Assembly (NCBI GenBank): GCA_964023275.1
Contig: OZ029914.1
Location: 35,638,424-35,702,423 of the forward strand
Reading direction: 5' to 3'
DNA from: Norana najaformis
Lineage: Eukaryota; Annelida; Clitellata; Crassiclitellata; Hormogastridae
Length of the DNA: 64,000 bases
The notes under the pieces were generated by a model, which searched no databases, was not told where the DNA came from, and saw nothing but the letters and a program-made list of their open reading frames with translations. The stretch's first letter is position 1, and the number at the start of each line of letters is the position of its first letter. This document shows, piece by piece, positions 53,936-64,000 of this stretch. A program made the position numbers and the translations under genes.

Positions 53936-55369
53936 ATTGAAACAATTTCACACCAGTTTATTAACCAATGCTAGTGAAAAAATATCCGCAAGAGTTATTA
54001 GGTCAGTTTAAATGCCAGGTCAAAATATAAAAACACTTCTAGCAAAAACTGAGTAGGGGCAAGTCTCCAAGAGGCAAGTGGGGCAAGCTAGAGTTGCCAA
54101 CGGTCTCGGAATGGCTTGTATCGCCTAATAAAAATAGTGACTACAGTTCGATCCAATGCAACAGCCAACCACTCAGTGAGAAAGATGGTTTTGCTGAGAT
54201 TTTAAATGATAAATGTTGGTTTCTCATTCTCTTTGATACATTAGCAGACTTGTTCATCAGCCGTATTTTATTGTTGCTGTTTAACTCCAATTAATAATAA
54301 TAATAAATAGCAACTTATATATTATGCAATGATGGGTAGAAGATCCATCTGCTTTTTATCTCTCAGTGTGTGCTCCTTGGACTGCGAGTTCCATGTAATG
54401 TGTTATAAGATTCAAAAGTTAATCTAGCATGTTTAATTGAAATTTAACATTTATTAGCAAGGGAGCCATACGTACATGTTATCTTGTCTTTTCCATTCAC
54501 CAATTAGGCCTAGATAACCGAAAGAAGGCGAAAAACTCCGCCACTGCCGTATTCGGGTAGCGCCAGTCCCAGGCCTGGATAAAGTAGGAGGGCGACGTCA
54601 AAGGCCTTTGATGCCATAAGATGTCGTAAAACATTGCAACTGCTACGAAGGCGAAACGACCTACTGTATAAACTTCCAAAGGCCAGTGGAACCTCTAAAT
54701 ATTATTCAATTTACATAAAATTGCACCTCAATTATTTTTATATTGGACTTATTTGGCATCTTCCAGTATTCAAACACTGAAACTTTTATTTTTACCATAC
54801 AAGCGTGGACCACCCGTGTGTAGGGCTGCCAACCGTCCCGCATTCGCCTGGACAGTCTTGGAATCGGCTTTGTGCCTCCCGTGTCCCGGATTCATCCCAA
54901 ATTGTCCCGGAACTTGGTGTAAATATCCACTTCACCAAATGTTGTTCTTTTTCGCACACTAAACTCGAACGTCGGTAGTAAATAAATTTTACAGAGTGAC
55001 CATAGAATAGAGGGTAGCTAGGTTAGTAGAACCAATAAAATTTAATGACATCTACAAATTGCACGTATCGTGCATGTATATGTGCACTTCGCTCGTGCTA
55101 GGCCCTGAAGCCTGGTAGGTTACTGGAATTTAATAAACGTTTTGCTCTTGAAGTTGATTCCAATGTTATATATAGCCCACTTGTCTCTTGATGATTTGAG
55201 TCAAATCCTTTGACTGTAATTTTTAACGGCTATTTGCAGTAGATCCTACATTAGGGTGACGCGACATTCGCTAAATACAATGATGTGGATAGGGTAAATT
55301 GGTACTAGCATATCGAGTTACTGTGGGCGGATTGGCAGAATCAAAAGTTGGCAGCTTTACTCTTGTGTG
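53936..55369. other. Region between gene B 5' end and gene C
   Basis: No host exon recognised. Around 54,820-54,910 there is a stretch (GGGCTGCCAACCGTCCCGC...) that looks like a fragment of a widespread repeat. 55,850-56,460 likewise shows only an (AT)n tract. Confidence 0.4.
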
Positions 55370-55720
55370 TGTATATTATCAGGAACTTGGCCAATGACGC
55401 TGGCAAACAAGAAAACACTTGAGGCAGCACACCACAGATGGCTGAAAATTCTGCACATTTCGTGGCATGATAAGATATCAAATAAACTATGAGAAAGGAC
55501 AAGACAAGAGGATATAGAGAATATAATCAGAAAGAGAAGAATAAAATGGATGGGAGGACATGTAATTCGTTTGAACAGAAATACGCGGGCCAATCAATCA
55601 ATGAACTGGATTCCTGAAAGAAAACGGAGGAGGGGAAGACCAAGGAAAAACTGGCCAGAGACCATCCACCGTAGCCGTCCGACTGACTCCTCATGCTTGA
55701 CCTGGAACCGAACCCTTTTG
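55370..55720 (+). mobile_element. LINE C-terminal remnant
   Basis: Reads KKTLEAAHHRWLKILHISW, DIENIIRKRRIKWMGGHVIR and KRRRGRPRKNW, the usual carboxy end of endonuclease/reverse-transcriptase LINE proteins, with an internal stop near 55,49x. Confidence 0.7.
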
Positions 55721-55928
55721 CCCATCGATTTTGTTTTGACTGAGCGACTTGGCTTTCGTTGGGGCTGGAGAAATCTCGAGATTACGATTACTATCAGAGA
55801 CGACCTTCGGTGTTTGGAAATATCACGGGATGAGTGAGGCAGGAAGACTAGCGGTCCACATGAATGGAGAAGCTGCGTTGCCCGATGTGCAGACCTGCAC
55901 AGGAAGAACTAGGTACTAAGTAAATGCA

Positions 55929-55971
<43 letters not shown>

Positions 55972-57038
55972 TCGCATGTACTGTATGGAGAACACCATAT
56001 ATATGTCCTAACTTTACAAACTGGAAGCAAGTAATGCAGTTGTTAACACGCCGTTTGTATCAAATGAGCAAGGAATCGTAGACGTGGGTAGGTCACAGCA
56101 GTCAGATAACAAAAGCAAGACGATGCAAACAGGTCTTATGCCCCTTTACGAATATGCCTACGAAGTATAGGGGCAAAAAACTAGAAATTTCCACACAAAG
56201 TACGAACAGGTGGTTACCCATGAAACCTATTCTGTTTAAGTGCTTGCAATATTAAATTTATATGAGCTTGGAAGTCCACTGATGAATCGTAGGTACTGTA
56301 AGACTAAACATCGCTTGAAAAAGAATAATGTGTCAGCTTACAGACTTTGAAAAAAATTTAATTAAAGAACACATTATACTGTAGCAAATGAAGATTATAA
56401 CAAATTTGACAGCTGTTACATTTAGAAATGCAACAATCAAGAATTATTTAAAATCTATATATTAATTAATCTAAGCTTAGAAAACAAGCTGTGAAAAATA
56501 AGCAAATGCATGGTGCAGAACATGCTAGAGTTATTTACGAGATGTTTAGGCATTTACAAGTGCTAACTTAGTGCCTAAAAGAAATATTTTCTTCAAAAAA
56601 CAATCAGATAGATTAGTTTAAAAAAAACTGCACCCTGGTTTTCAGGAAACTACACTTTTGCACCATCTCCTACTTGGTGGACAATTACTGACATTGCTAA
56701 ACGTTAGTATGTAACATTGCTTACAGATCTGCCCAGGGGCAGTTTTCCCAGCCCTCTTGCTCGCCCATCACACCCTCCCTTACAGGCAAAGGCCCTGATA
56801 AATAAGTGACAATATTACATTCTCACACCCGCCTGTAGATAGCACAGTATAAGCAATTAATCTTATCTGACTATCATCTAAGGACCAGGTGTGTCCAGTG
56901 GCAAAGACAGATGAGAACAGCAAACATGTTCTAAAAAACAGATTGTCGTAAACCCTTATCTATGCAGAGAACATGAAATAAAAGTTAGCGATGAGAAGAC
57001 ATTCGTTGATAATGTGCTATTTGAATCTGAGGCATTTA

Positions 57039-57149
57039 CTAGTAGGAGGAAGTGGTAGTGAATGAAGACGAGCTGGAGGCACATGGGAGGATGAGGGTGT
57101 GTTCCTCGGCCGCTTTCGGTCTCTTCCCTGACTCTTCTGAAGCCAGTGT
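57039..57149 (-). CDS. Gene C terminal exon: cytoplasmic tail and stop
   Basis: After acceptor GCTTTTTAG, phase 0, this reads TLASEESGKRPKAAEEHTL then a Ser/Thr-rich end and a TAG stop at 57,041-57,039. It is collinear with gene B's last exon (flanks from about 56.46 kb match 7.2-8.7 kb), but the coding sequence has diverged strongly. Confidence 0.6.
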   Translation of the reverse strand, partial: TLASEESGKRPKAAEEHTLILPCASSSSSFTTTSSY

Positions 57150-57719
57150 CTAAAAAGCCAAGACAATCATTGCAACTGAAGACTGCTGTATTCTCTACAA
57201 ATACTATCATTAATTGGTAAATAATTTGTTACACGAAGCTAGTTAGGTGGAACTCACAGAAAGTCATGAATCCAAAATACATCAGCACAAGGGACAGATC
57301 ACTGTGCTTATCAATTCTACCAAATTTCTATGCATTATCTGAATTACAAAACACATTACATTTCTGTAACATATCTGACTGTGAAAGTAAACATGATTTC
57401 CGATCAAACTAGTTCAATTCGGTATCTACCATCTCACCAGATCCCTACTACTATTGCCATGAACAGTATAAATAGAATCATTATGTACTAACGTTCTTCC
57501 ATCTACACAGAACATAATTGAAACTCTCATTCCACAACGGTCTTGTAATGATAATGTCTATAATCAACAGCCTTGATAGGTTACTACTTGAATAAACTGA
57601 TCAGCATGAAGAAGGTCGCACTCTGTTTTTAAGTAAACCAGACAATTATGTATCGACTCTGACTTTAACTATTACAGCACTACCCAAACAAATGGCCGAG
57701 AACACCAAAAACAACACAC

Positions 57720-58440
57720 ACCATTGTCACTCATGCATACTAATAGACGTAGTATAAGTTACAAGCTACCTGATGTACAGCTCCTTCTTGCCCACTTCCA
57801 TGCCACTGTATTCACAGTCACTGGGTCTTGGGTGAGTCTGGAGTTAGCTTCAACCATGACCACACCTGGATATAACAATAAGGTAATCACTCTCGTAATT
57901 TCCCCAACATTTTTGTGAGTTTGCACCGATAAGCACCTGATGTGGAAAGGTACATAACTAATGTTCCTGTAAAGCTGCCAAAACATTGGCACTATCTCAA
58001 GAATTCATCACCTCCGTATAATTATCATGTTTGTCATATTACCTGGACTACTAACTAAAATGTACAGAAGTCCTGTAGAAATTATAATTACATGATATGT
58101 AAGCATTTAAAAGCCTCATGCAAAATGGCTTTTAACAATTTAGGCATTTTGACTTTAGACTGTATTACAAAGTAAAGTTTAGCATACTCATTACTTATCT
58201 AAGAATAACCTGCTGCCATTAGGCAGATTATCAACTATTATAAATGTGCTTTAAAACTGCAAAGCTGTATGAACTTTCACCAATAATTTGCTCGCAATAA
58301 CACAAAGAAACTTCCTATTTTGGTGAACAGACTTGCTCTGTGGACCTCGCTGCCTTATATTCTTACTCAACTGCCAACTTTGCACCAGTTCAAAGCACAT
58401 TTAAAGAGCTTTAATACAACTGAAATAATAATTATCACTC
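57720..58440 (+). mobile_element. Internally deleted LINE remnant
   Basis: An endonuclease start (RRSISYKLPDVQLLLAHF, TGSWVS, TTPGYN) at 57,740-57,890 is followed about 430 bp later by a C-terminal end (LWTSLPYILTQLPTLHQFKA). The middle is missing. It is related to the LINE at 52.6-53.9 kb. It lies in gene C between the last two recognised exons. Confidence 0.6.
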
Positions 58441-58877
58441 TATTACGAATGCAAATAGAAACTATCAGTTGACATAATTACATATATTTAAGAAACTGAC
58501 CAATAACTATACCACCCATATAAGCTTATACTGTAATTGGAATATTCTACATAGCAAGACCAGCAAGACTCATATGGTTTCTTCGGAGTTCTTCCTTTGA
58601 TGCCTATTGATGCAGATGTGACTGTCTGTATATTTCCTAAACTGGTAGTGATCAATAATATGACTTTAATTCAATTCAGTTAAATTCAACACTCTGGCAA
58701 CAGGCTACAAATCTGAATACCGGTACTTAATTACTAGAGAGATTTTGGCAACACTAGAGGTTCCAAGCGCAGTTTTAAGAGTTGCTTTTCATGACATGGA
58801 GCCCATGACGATTAAGCATCTCTTTAACAGAACAGTCAGTGTTCATGGACAAAGTGACAGCTGGCTCAAAAAATTAC

Positions 58878-58913
58878 CTTGCCAAAAGTTGCTGAATGCT
58901 CAGGTAATCTCAT
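58878..58913 (-). CDS. Gene C cytoplasmic-tail exon (paralog of exon 22)
   Basis: This 36-bp, phase 0/0 exon has acceptor TTATGCAG and donor GTAATT and encodes MRLPEHSATFGK. It aligns with the last 12 residues of the 18-residue gene B exon, i.e. an 18-bp deletion. The flanking intron sequence also matches 12.4-12.8 kb at lower identity. Confidence 0.6.
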
Positions 58914-60272
58914 CTGCATAAAACGAAATGACAGTAAAACCAGTTAAATTCACCATCTCATATAATTATTGTTAACTCTACAATCTGGAAGTGCTATAAA
59001 AATGTCAAGCTAACAAATTTACTCATGCTATTGTAATTTGTAATTTAGGCTCACATATATATGTATATATGTATGTGTATATATATATATAGTACATATG
59101 AAGCCCATATGGGAGAATTGTCATCTTCTTACAATATTTTCAACATGCCACATTGATGCTGGAAACTGACACATTAGCAATCAACTAGCATGTTTCAAGA
59201 TCAATGCAATCCAGTTAGAATTTATTTCATGAAGTTGGTGTAGTGGGTTAATGCAATCCAGTTAGAATTTATATATAAGGTTGGTGCAGTGGGTTACCCC
59301 TATATATGAAGACTGACTTTCAGTCCTCCACCACCGAATGAATCATCAATGCTATTTGTAAACGATTTGTTTTTTTGAGGTGTGGATTGCCTGGCAGCCA
59401 GTTTTACATATGCAAGCTCAGAATGGAGATTCAATTCCGTAATGAGGGGAGAGTAATTACGAGTTCAGCTAAACCAAGAAACACTAAAATGACGTTCAAG
59501 AATTGGTGCAGAGTAACATGAAACCACTATTTCCAATCCTCATAATATCTGAAACCTTACATTAAGTTTCAATTTTTGAATTGTTTGTCTAATTTCCTCC
59601 TTCTGTGTTGCCTGTAACACCAACCACACAATTTTGACATTTAAAGATTTCATAAAGAAATGGGTTTCTAGACTACACTAAAACAAGGTTTCTAGGTTAC
59701 AGAGGACAATCATGTAATGTAATGTAACAAACATTTATATAGCGCCTTTCAACCATCCCTCAAAAGCACTGGTCACACGCTATCCAAACGATCTAAACAA
59801 GTGTGTCTGAAGGTGAATAGAAAATGAATGTTGAGTTAAACTAAGAGGTAACAGAGAAAAACCAGGAAACTCCACACGAGACAGCCATTCCACTGTATAC
59901 ACTCCAAGGTGGCGCCACTGAAAGAACGGATGTACCAACATATACACATACATACATATATACAGTGCATGTGTGTAAATTATGCTGATAGAAATAGATA
60001 TGTGTATGTGCATATGCTGTATGAATGCATGTATGTGACAGTTATACATACACATTCATAATGAGTGTATTTATGTATGTATGATGAATGTTACTCACTG
60101 AACTATGCGCAGCATTCACTGCCACCATATTAGGCATTAACCCAGACTGAGTATATACACTGTAGCATCATCCTTACACCAACATCCACAAATATGGTAA
60201 CCCACATAATTTCCTCCTCTGAAATGAAACTAAGTATGTTGGAAAGGAAAGAAAGGAAATATGGCCTGTTAC

Positions 60273-60346
60273 CTGTGTCACAACTGCATGTTGTGAAGCC
60301 ATGCATGTTACAAAGACTTTCGCACACACCATTCTTACAAGTTCCT
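60273..60346 (-). CDS. Gene C: copy of exon 17 (membrane-proximal domain)
   Basis: This 74-bp exon encodes [20 protein letters not shown] with intact borders. The expected next exon (CKRCC, about 700 bp further in genes A and B) is absent. Homology to genes A and B stops near 59,699, before that exon. Confidence 0.8.
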
Positions 60347-61349
60347 CTGCACAGAGAAACACAACAACACAAAGCAAAATATAATGTATTGTAACATTTT
60401 AATTATTTAAAATGTTTAAATTTTTTAAATATATCAAACACGGATGATTACACATATCTAAACTACAAAATGTCACGTCTGTAGAAAGCAGACACTATTG
60501 GAATCTGACAATGCATGCCTGCTAATCAGTCATATTCCCCGTAGATTAAACTGTGTCCTATTGAAGTTCCGGGAGAAACTGGGTTTAGCAACACTTACAA
60601 GAATCCCAATTAAACCTGAATAATACGTAATATGTTTTATGTTCGTGTTTGTACATTTACGCAAACTATGCATTTCAGAATTATCTGTCCCTGATAACAT
60701 ATCTCTTCGCTCTGCAACATAGGGTGAATGTCTGAAATGTAGTTGGTTAAAACATTGAAATGACATGACTTAAGACAGGCTGAAGATGATATTGAAGCAG
60801 AAGAAATTAGTAGACCTTGTTAAGGTGCAAGGAAAGTGCTTTGGACATACGTAGTTAATCTCAATATGACTTCAAACTAGATTGCAAGCTATTATCACAC
60901 ATTACCCTTAGAGTTGTAGGTTCCTATAAAATTGGGCAATACCACCTATCCACGAGGTTTCAAAGTTCTTTGTTGAAACATTTCCTACCTTTAATCGTAA
61001 TGCTACATTACTGGACACATTGGCATAACTATAAGCCCAAAGGTTCACAAATGCCCTCTTAGAGTTTATACACCTAAATTCAGCATAAAAAGGCCCTTTC
61101 AAGTCACTCAAGGAGATCTGAAATACAAAAGTGAGCTAACCATTGGACATTTAAATAAAACCTTCAAGCGCCAATTAATCAAAAGCTAAAAAACTAGACC
61201 CTTTCTGTGATAATCAATGCCTTCCTACCAGTAAGTCTGAACCACATAAATTATTTTCAAAAGGCTGAATTTTAAATTACAGAAGGCATAAAAAGCAATA
61301 AGAAGAAATATAATAATCTAGACTAAAAGAAACACATTTTGGTCTTTAC

Positions 61350-61412
61350 TTATTGAAACACTCTGTTCCATCAGACCTTATCTTTGAAGCCGGACAATCG
61401 GCACTAATTCCG
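61350..61412 (-). CDS. Gene C: copy of exon 16
   Basis: This 63-bp exon encodes [20 protein letters not shown] with intact AG and GT borders. Upstream exons of gene C would be beyond the right edge of the window. Confidence 0.8.
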
Positions 61413-62019
61413 CTACAGAAAGAAGTCAAAGAACATAACAGCAACAAACCATGTGTTTAGCAACACTTACAAGAATCCCAATCAAAGCTGAATAATATGT
61501 AATATGTTTTATGTTCGTGCTTGTACATTAATGCAAACTATGCATTTCAGCATTATCTGTCCATGATTACATATCTCTTCGCTCTGCAACATAGGGTGAA
61601 TGTCTGAAATGTAGTTGGTTAAAACATTGAAATGACATGACTTAAGACAGGCTGAAGATGATATTGAAGCAGAAGAAATTAGTAGACCTTGTTAAGGTGT
61701 CTAAAAAATTAGTAAACACGCTGTACATGAATTTCAAAATGATATAATAAGACTTATACCATCATAAAATTAAATATTGATACTGGTTAAGAACTAATAA
61801 TAATTATCATTATTACTCAGACCATAATAGCAAAAATCATTTAAAATAAATATAATTATTACTGATAACATAAATGTTTGACAGATGGAAAAATGCAATC
61901 TATTCATACAAATAATGCTGTCATTAATTAAATGTACAAGGAACAAAACAGTCAGAAAAATATTCAATAAGAAGAAACTTTTGTCTGCTAGAAGTGGAGA
62001 TCTAAACAACTCGAAGAAT

Positions 62020-62673
62020 GCCTGAATGCATTGGTGGAAGGACCAAAGTTTTATGAATCAGACCAACTACATGCGGGACGAGTTGCATTGGTTGCCAATA
62101 TGAAAACGGATTGAGTCTAAGTTGATTTATGCTGACATATAAAGTCTGGCTGGCCGGCTGTGCTCCACCCCGTCTTAGAAAACCATGCATTTCAGTGTCA
62201 TCTGTCTCTTAGTGCAGATTTCTTCGCTGTGCAACAGAGGGTGATATGTTTGTTCCATCGTCCCCTACTTCCACAATGCAAAATGGAAACTTTGCCATTA
62301 TTCTGAAACAGACTTTTACGCAACCTGCAACATGAGTTTCTTGTCCGTTCTATTCGTCTATCTCGGCAGCGGTTGAACACCATTTCATTTGATTGTGGTC
62401 TTGCATTGTTAGGTCAGGAACACTCTGATGAATTTTCTCTAAGAGGCGCTATAGATTAATTTTCTTTAAGAGGCGCTATATAAATTTCTCCTTAACTGCA
62501 TGGACTTAGATCTGGCTCTGGCTCTGGGTCTAGCTTAGAAACTGGTGTCATCTTGCGTCCCTCAAGGCTCAGTACTCGAGCCGTTATTTTACGGCCTCTA
62601 TACGGCTGATTTGACTCAACTCACCTCTTGTGTCTGGGAGCGCGGGTTCATCAATACGCTGGCGACATCAACC
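62020..62673 (+). mobile_element. LINE remnants upstream of gypsy copy 3
   Basis: Contains LHWLPI and KRIESKLIYADI, then [20 protein letters not shown] ahead of the LTR-like start. An extra approximately 25-bp duplication (TTTTCTYTAAGAGGCGCTATA) near 62,435-62,480 distinguishes it from the other two copies. Confidence 0.7.
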
Positions 62674-64000
62674 TGTTGTAATATTGTGACATTCAGGATT
62701 AGAGAGACAGTCTATAAAACCAGGGAACCAGAAGTTAGGTTAGGGAAGAACAGGCGTCATGAACGTGCGCAATAAGGGTGGACAAATACAATATCTGGCG
62801 ACGAGGATATTTTACTAATACTCGTAAAAATGTGGGACCTTGGGGCAATACCCCAATTCACCCCGTTTCTGCCTGACGTGGACCCGGCTTCAACGGCATT
62901 TCGATGGAAGAAATGGACCGATAGATTCGAAAATCTCATGACAGCGCTCAACATAACTGATAACAATCGCAAATGTGCCCTCCTCCTCCACCTACCTGGC
63001 GAAACAGTTTATGACATCTTTGAAGGATTGGTCGTGCAAACAGTACCGGGTGACGCCCACCCAGATGAGGATAACGCATACATTACCACGAAACGTGCGC
63101 TTGATGAACATTTTAGTGCAAAGAAAAAAGTCGAGTTCGAAATATATAATTTTCGCTTAGCCAGACAAAATACTGATGAAACCACGGACGCTTATCATGC
63201 AAGGCTTCGCTCGCTGGCGAACACTTGCACTTCAACGAGACTGCGAACACGAGATCTTGCAGACTCTGAAATGACGCTGAAAGTTTTGTTAGACACAGCC
63301 CGTGCAATGGAGATGTCTGAACGGCAGGTAAAAGTCATTGAAACAGGTTTCGGTGAGCGAGATACGAAAAAACCACACGGTCGCTCGAGTGGTCAGTCAA
63401 CCAAGACAACCATTACGTCAACACGTCAAGAAATTGAGATCTACAGAACAGGTATATCGTAATTATGGTCTTCTGTATCCACACCCCGGTGGGAAAATGC
63501 AGTGCTCAGCATGGGGGAAAACCTGTTTTGCAAAGAATAAACAAAACCACTTCCAGAGACAATGTCGTAGCATCATGCAGTTTCAACGATCGATACCACA
63601 AGGTAAAAGAAACACTGTTCAGAACATGACCAGAGCTAAACAACAAGTTCGTCAAGTACGTGAGGACATGCATGAAGACGTGAGCGATGAAGAGACAGAG
63701 GATGAGTATGTATTCGTTATTGAAGAAAAGGGAAAGATGAAACAACCGTATGCCTGAGCCCTTGTTAATGGTTTCCCAGTTGAAATGATGATTGATTCAG
63801 GTGCCAGTGTCAATATCATAGACGAAAATATGTTCCAAACATTCCCTAATCCTCCGAATCTGAATCTGTCGCAGACTAGAATATATTTATACGCATCTAA
63901 ATCACCAATAGATATAATAGGTTATTCTGAAACTAAAGTGAGGCATAAAAGAAACGCCACAAACGCCGTGTTTCATGTTGCCAGAGGAAACAAAGGATCA
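62674..64000 (+). mobile_element. Ty3/gypsy retrotransposon, copy 3 (runs off the window)
   Basis: LTR-like 5' end, gag from 62,830, zinc knuckles and protease motif (IDSGAS near 63,79x), continuing past 64,000. Gag is open through the site deleted in copies 1 and 2. A 1-bp insertion near 63,365 and a stop at about 63,757 break it. Cys-to-Tyr changes also alter the first knuckle (YRNYG). Confidence 0.85.

Larger units (their letters stand above)
56460..59660. repeat. Diverged paralog of the 7.2-13.7 kb region
   Basis: Ordered matches link 56,476 with 7,261; 56,690 with 7,970; 56,900-57,250 with 8,190-8,720; 58,880-59,040 with 12,580-12,770; and 59,520-59,650 with 13,560-13,700. Identity is clearly lower than among the three cassette copies, so this is an older duplication covering the tail exons. 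Confidence 0.7.
59699..64000. repeat. Segmental duplication copy 3
   Basis: Collinear with copies 1 and 2 from the AGAGGACAATCATGTAATG point onward. It lacks the exon 18 region. It contains an extra 243-bp direct duplication (60,587-60,829 copying 61,456-61,698). Confidence 0.9.

Overview
This is a eukaryotic, AT-rich, intron-rich and transposon-rich window. Short phase-matched exons separated by kilobase introns, CR1/L2-like and other LINEs, Ty3/gypsy copies, a CACTA-like DNA transposon and many copies of a short 'TATATAGCGC' repeat point to an invertebrate animal, probably aquatic. The sequence does not let me name the phylum.

The host gene content is a minus-strand tandem array of ADAM17/TACE-like transmembrane metalloproteases. 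The central gene ('gene B') can be followed exon by exon from a signal peptide at 52,307 to a stop codon at 8,453. In order the exons encode a prodomain with the cysteine switch (RCGY) and a furin-type site (RPKR), the metalloprotease domain, the disintegrin-like domain, the membrane-proximal domain with the CKRCC motif, a juxtamembrane segment, one transmembrane helix and a proline-rich tail. Splice phases match at every junction except one (exon 11/12), which is also where the first His and the Glu of HExxH should be. Parts of two paralogs flank it: gene A (1,066-2,792, continuing off the left edge) and gene C (57,039-61,412, N-terminal half off the right edge).

Layout: 1-4,904 gene A exons with LINE and gypsy passengers; 4,905-5,190 LINE tail; 5,191-8,450 intergenic; 8,453-30,043 the 3' half of gene B, carrying LINE copies (9.8-12.2, 13.0-13.5, 14.3-14.8 kb) and a gypsy element (23.07-27.08 kb); 27,713-43,059 a large inverted repeat; 43,515-52,307 the 5' half of gene B, carrying a LINE tail at 44.56-45.7 kb; 52.6-56 kb LINE remnants; 57.0-61.4 kb gene C; 62.0-64.0 kb a third LINE+gypsy copy.

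The most striking structure is an approximately 3.04-kb inverted duplication inside gene B. Exons 12-15 (metalloprotease end and disintegrin) sit in the left arm in sense (27,713-30,752). A second, still-open but diverged set sits in the right arm in antisense (32,724-43,059), inside the intron between exons 11 and 12. The right arm is bracketed by a second pair of inverted repeats (about 32,268-32,656 and 43,060-43,442). It is interrupted by a 7.3-kb terminal-inverted-repeat element with a 9-bp target duplication. That element contains a LINE, and the LINE is interrupted by a 2.59-kb CACTA-like transposon with an intact 601-codon ORF. A gene B pre-mRNA would therefore carry a long hairpin whose stem includes four of its own exons.

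The segment holding the disintegrin/membrane-proximal exons, with its LINE+gypsy insertion, is present three times (1-4.9, about 19.05-24.2 and 59.7-64 kb). A 2-bp gag deletion shared by the first two copies shows that they are the closest relatives.
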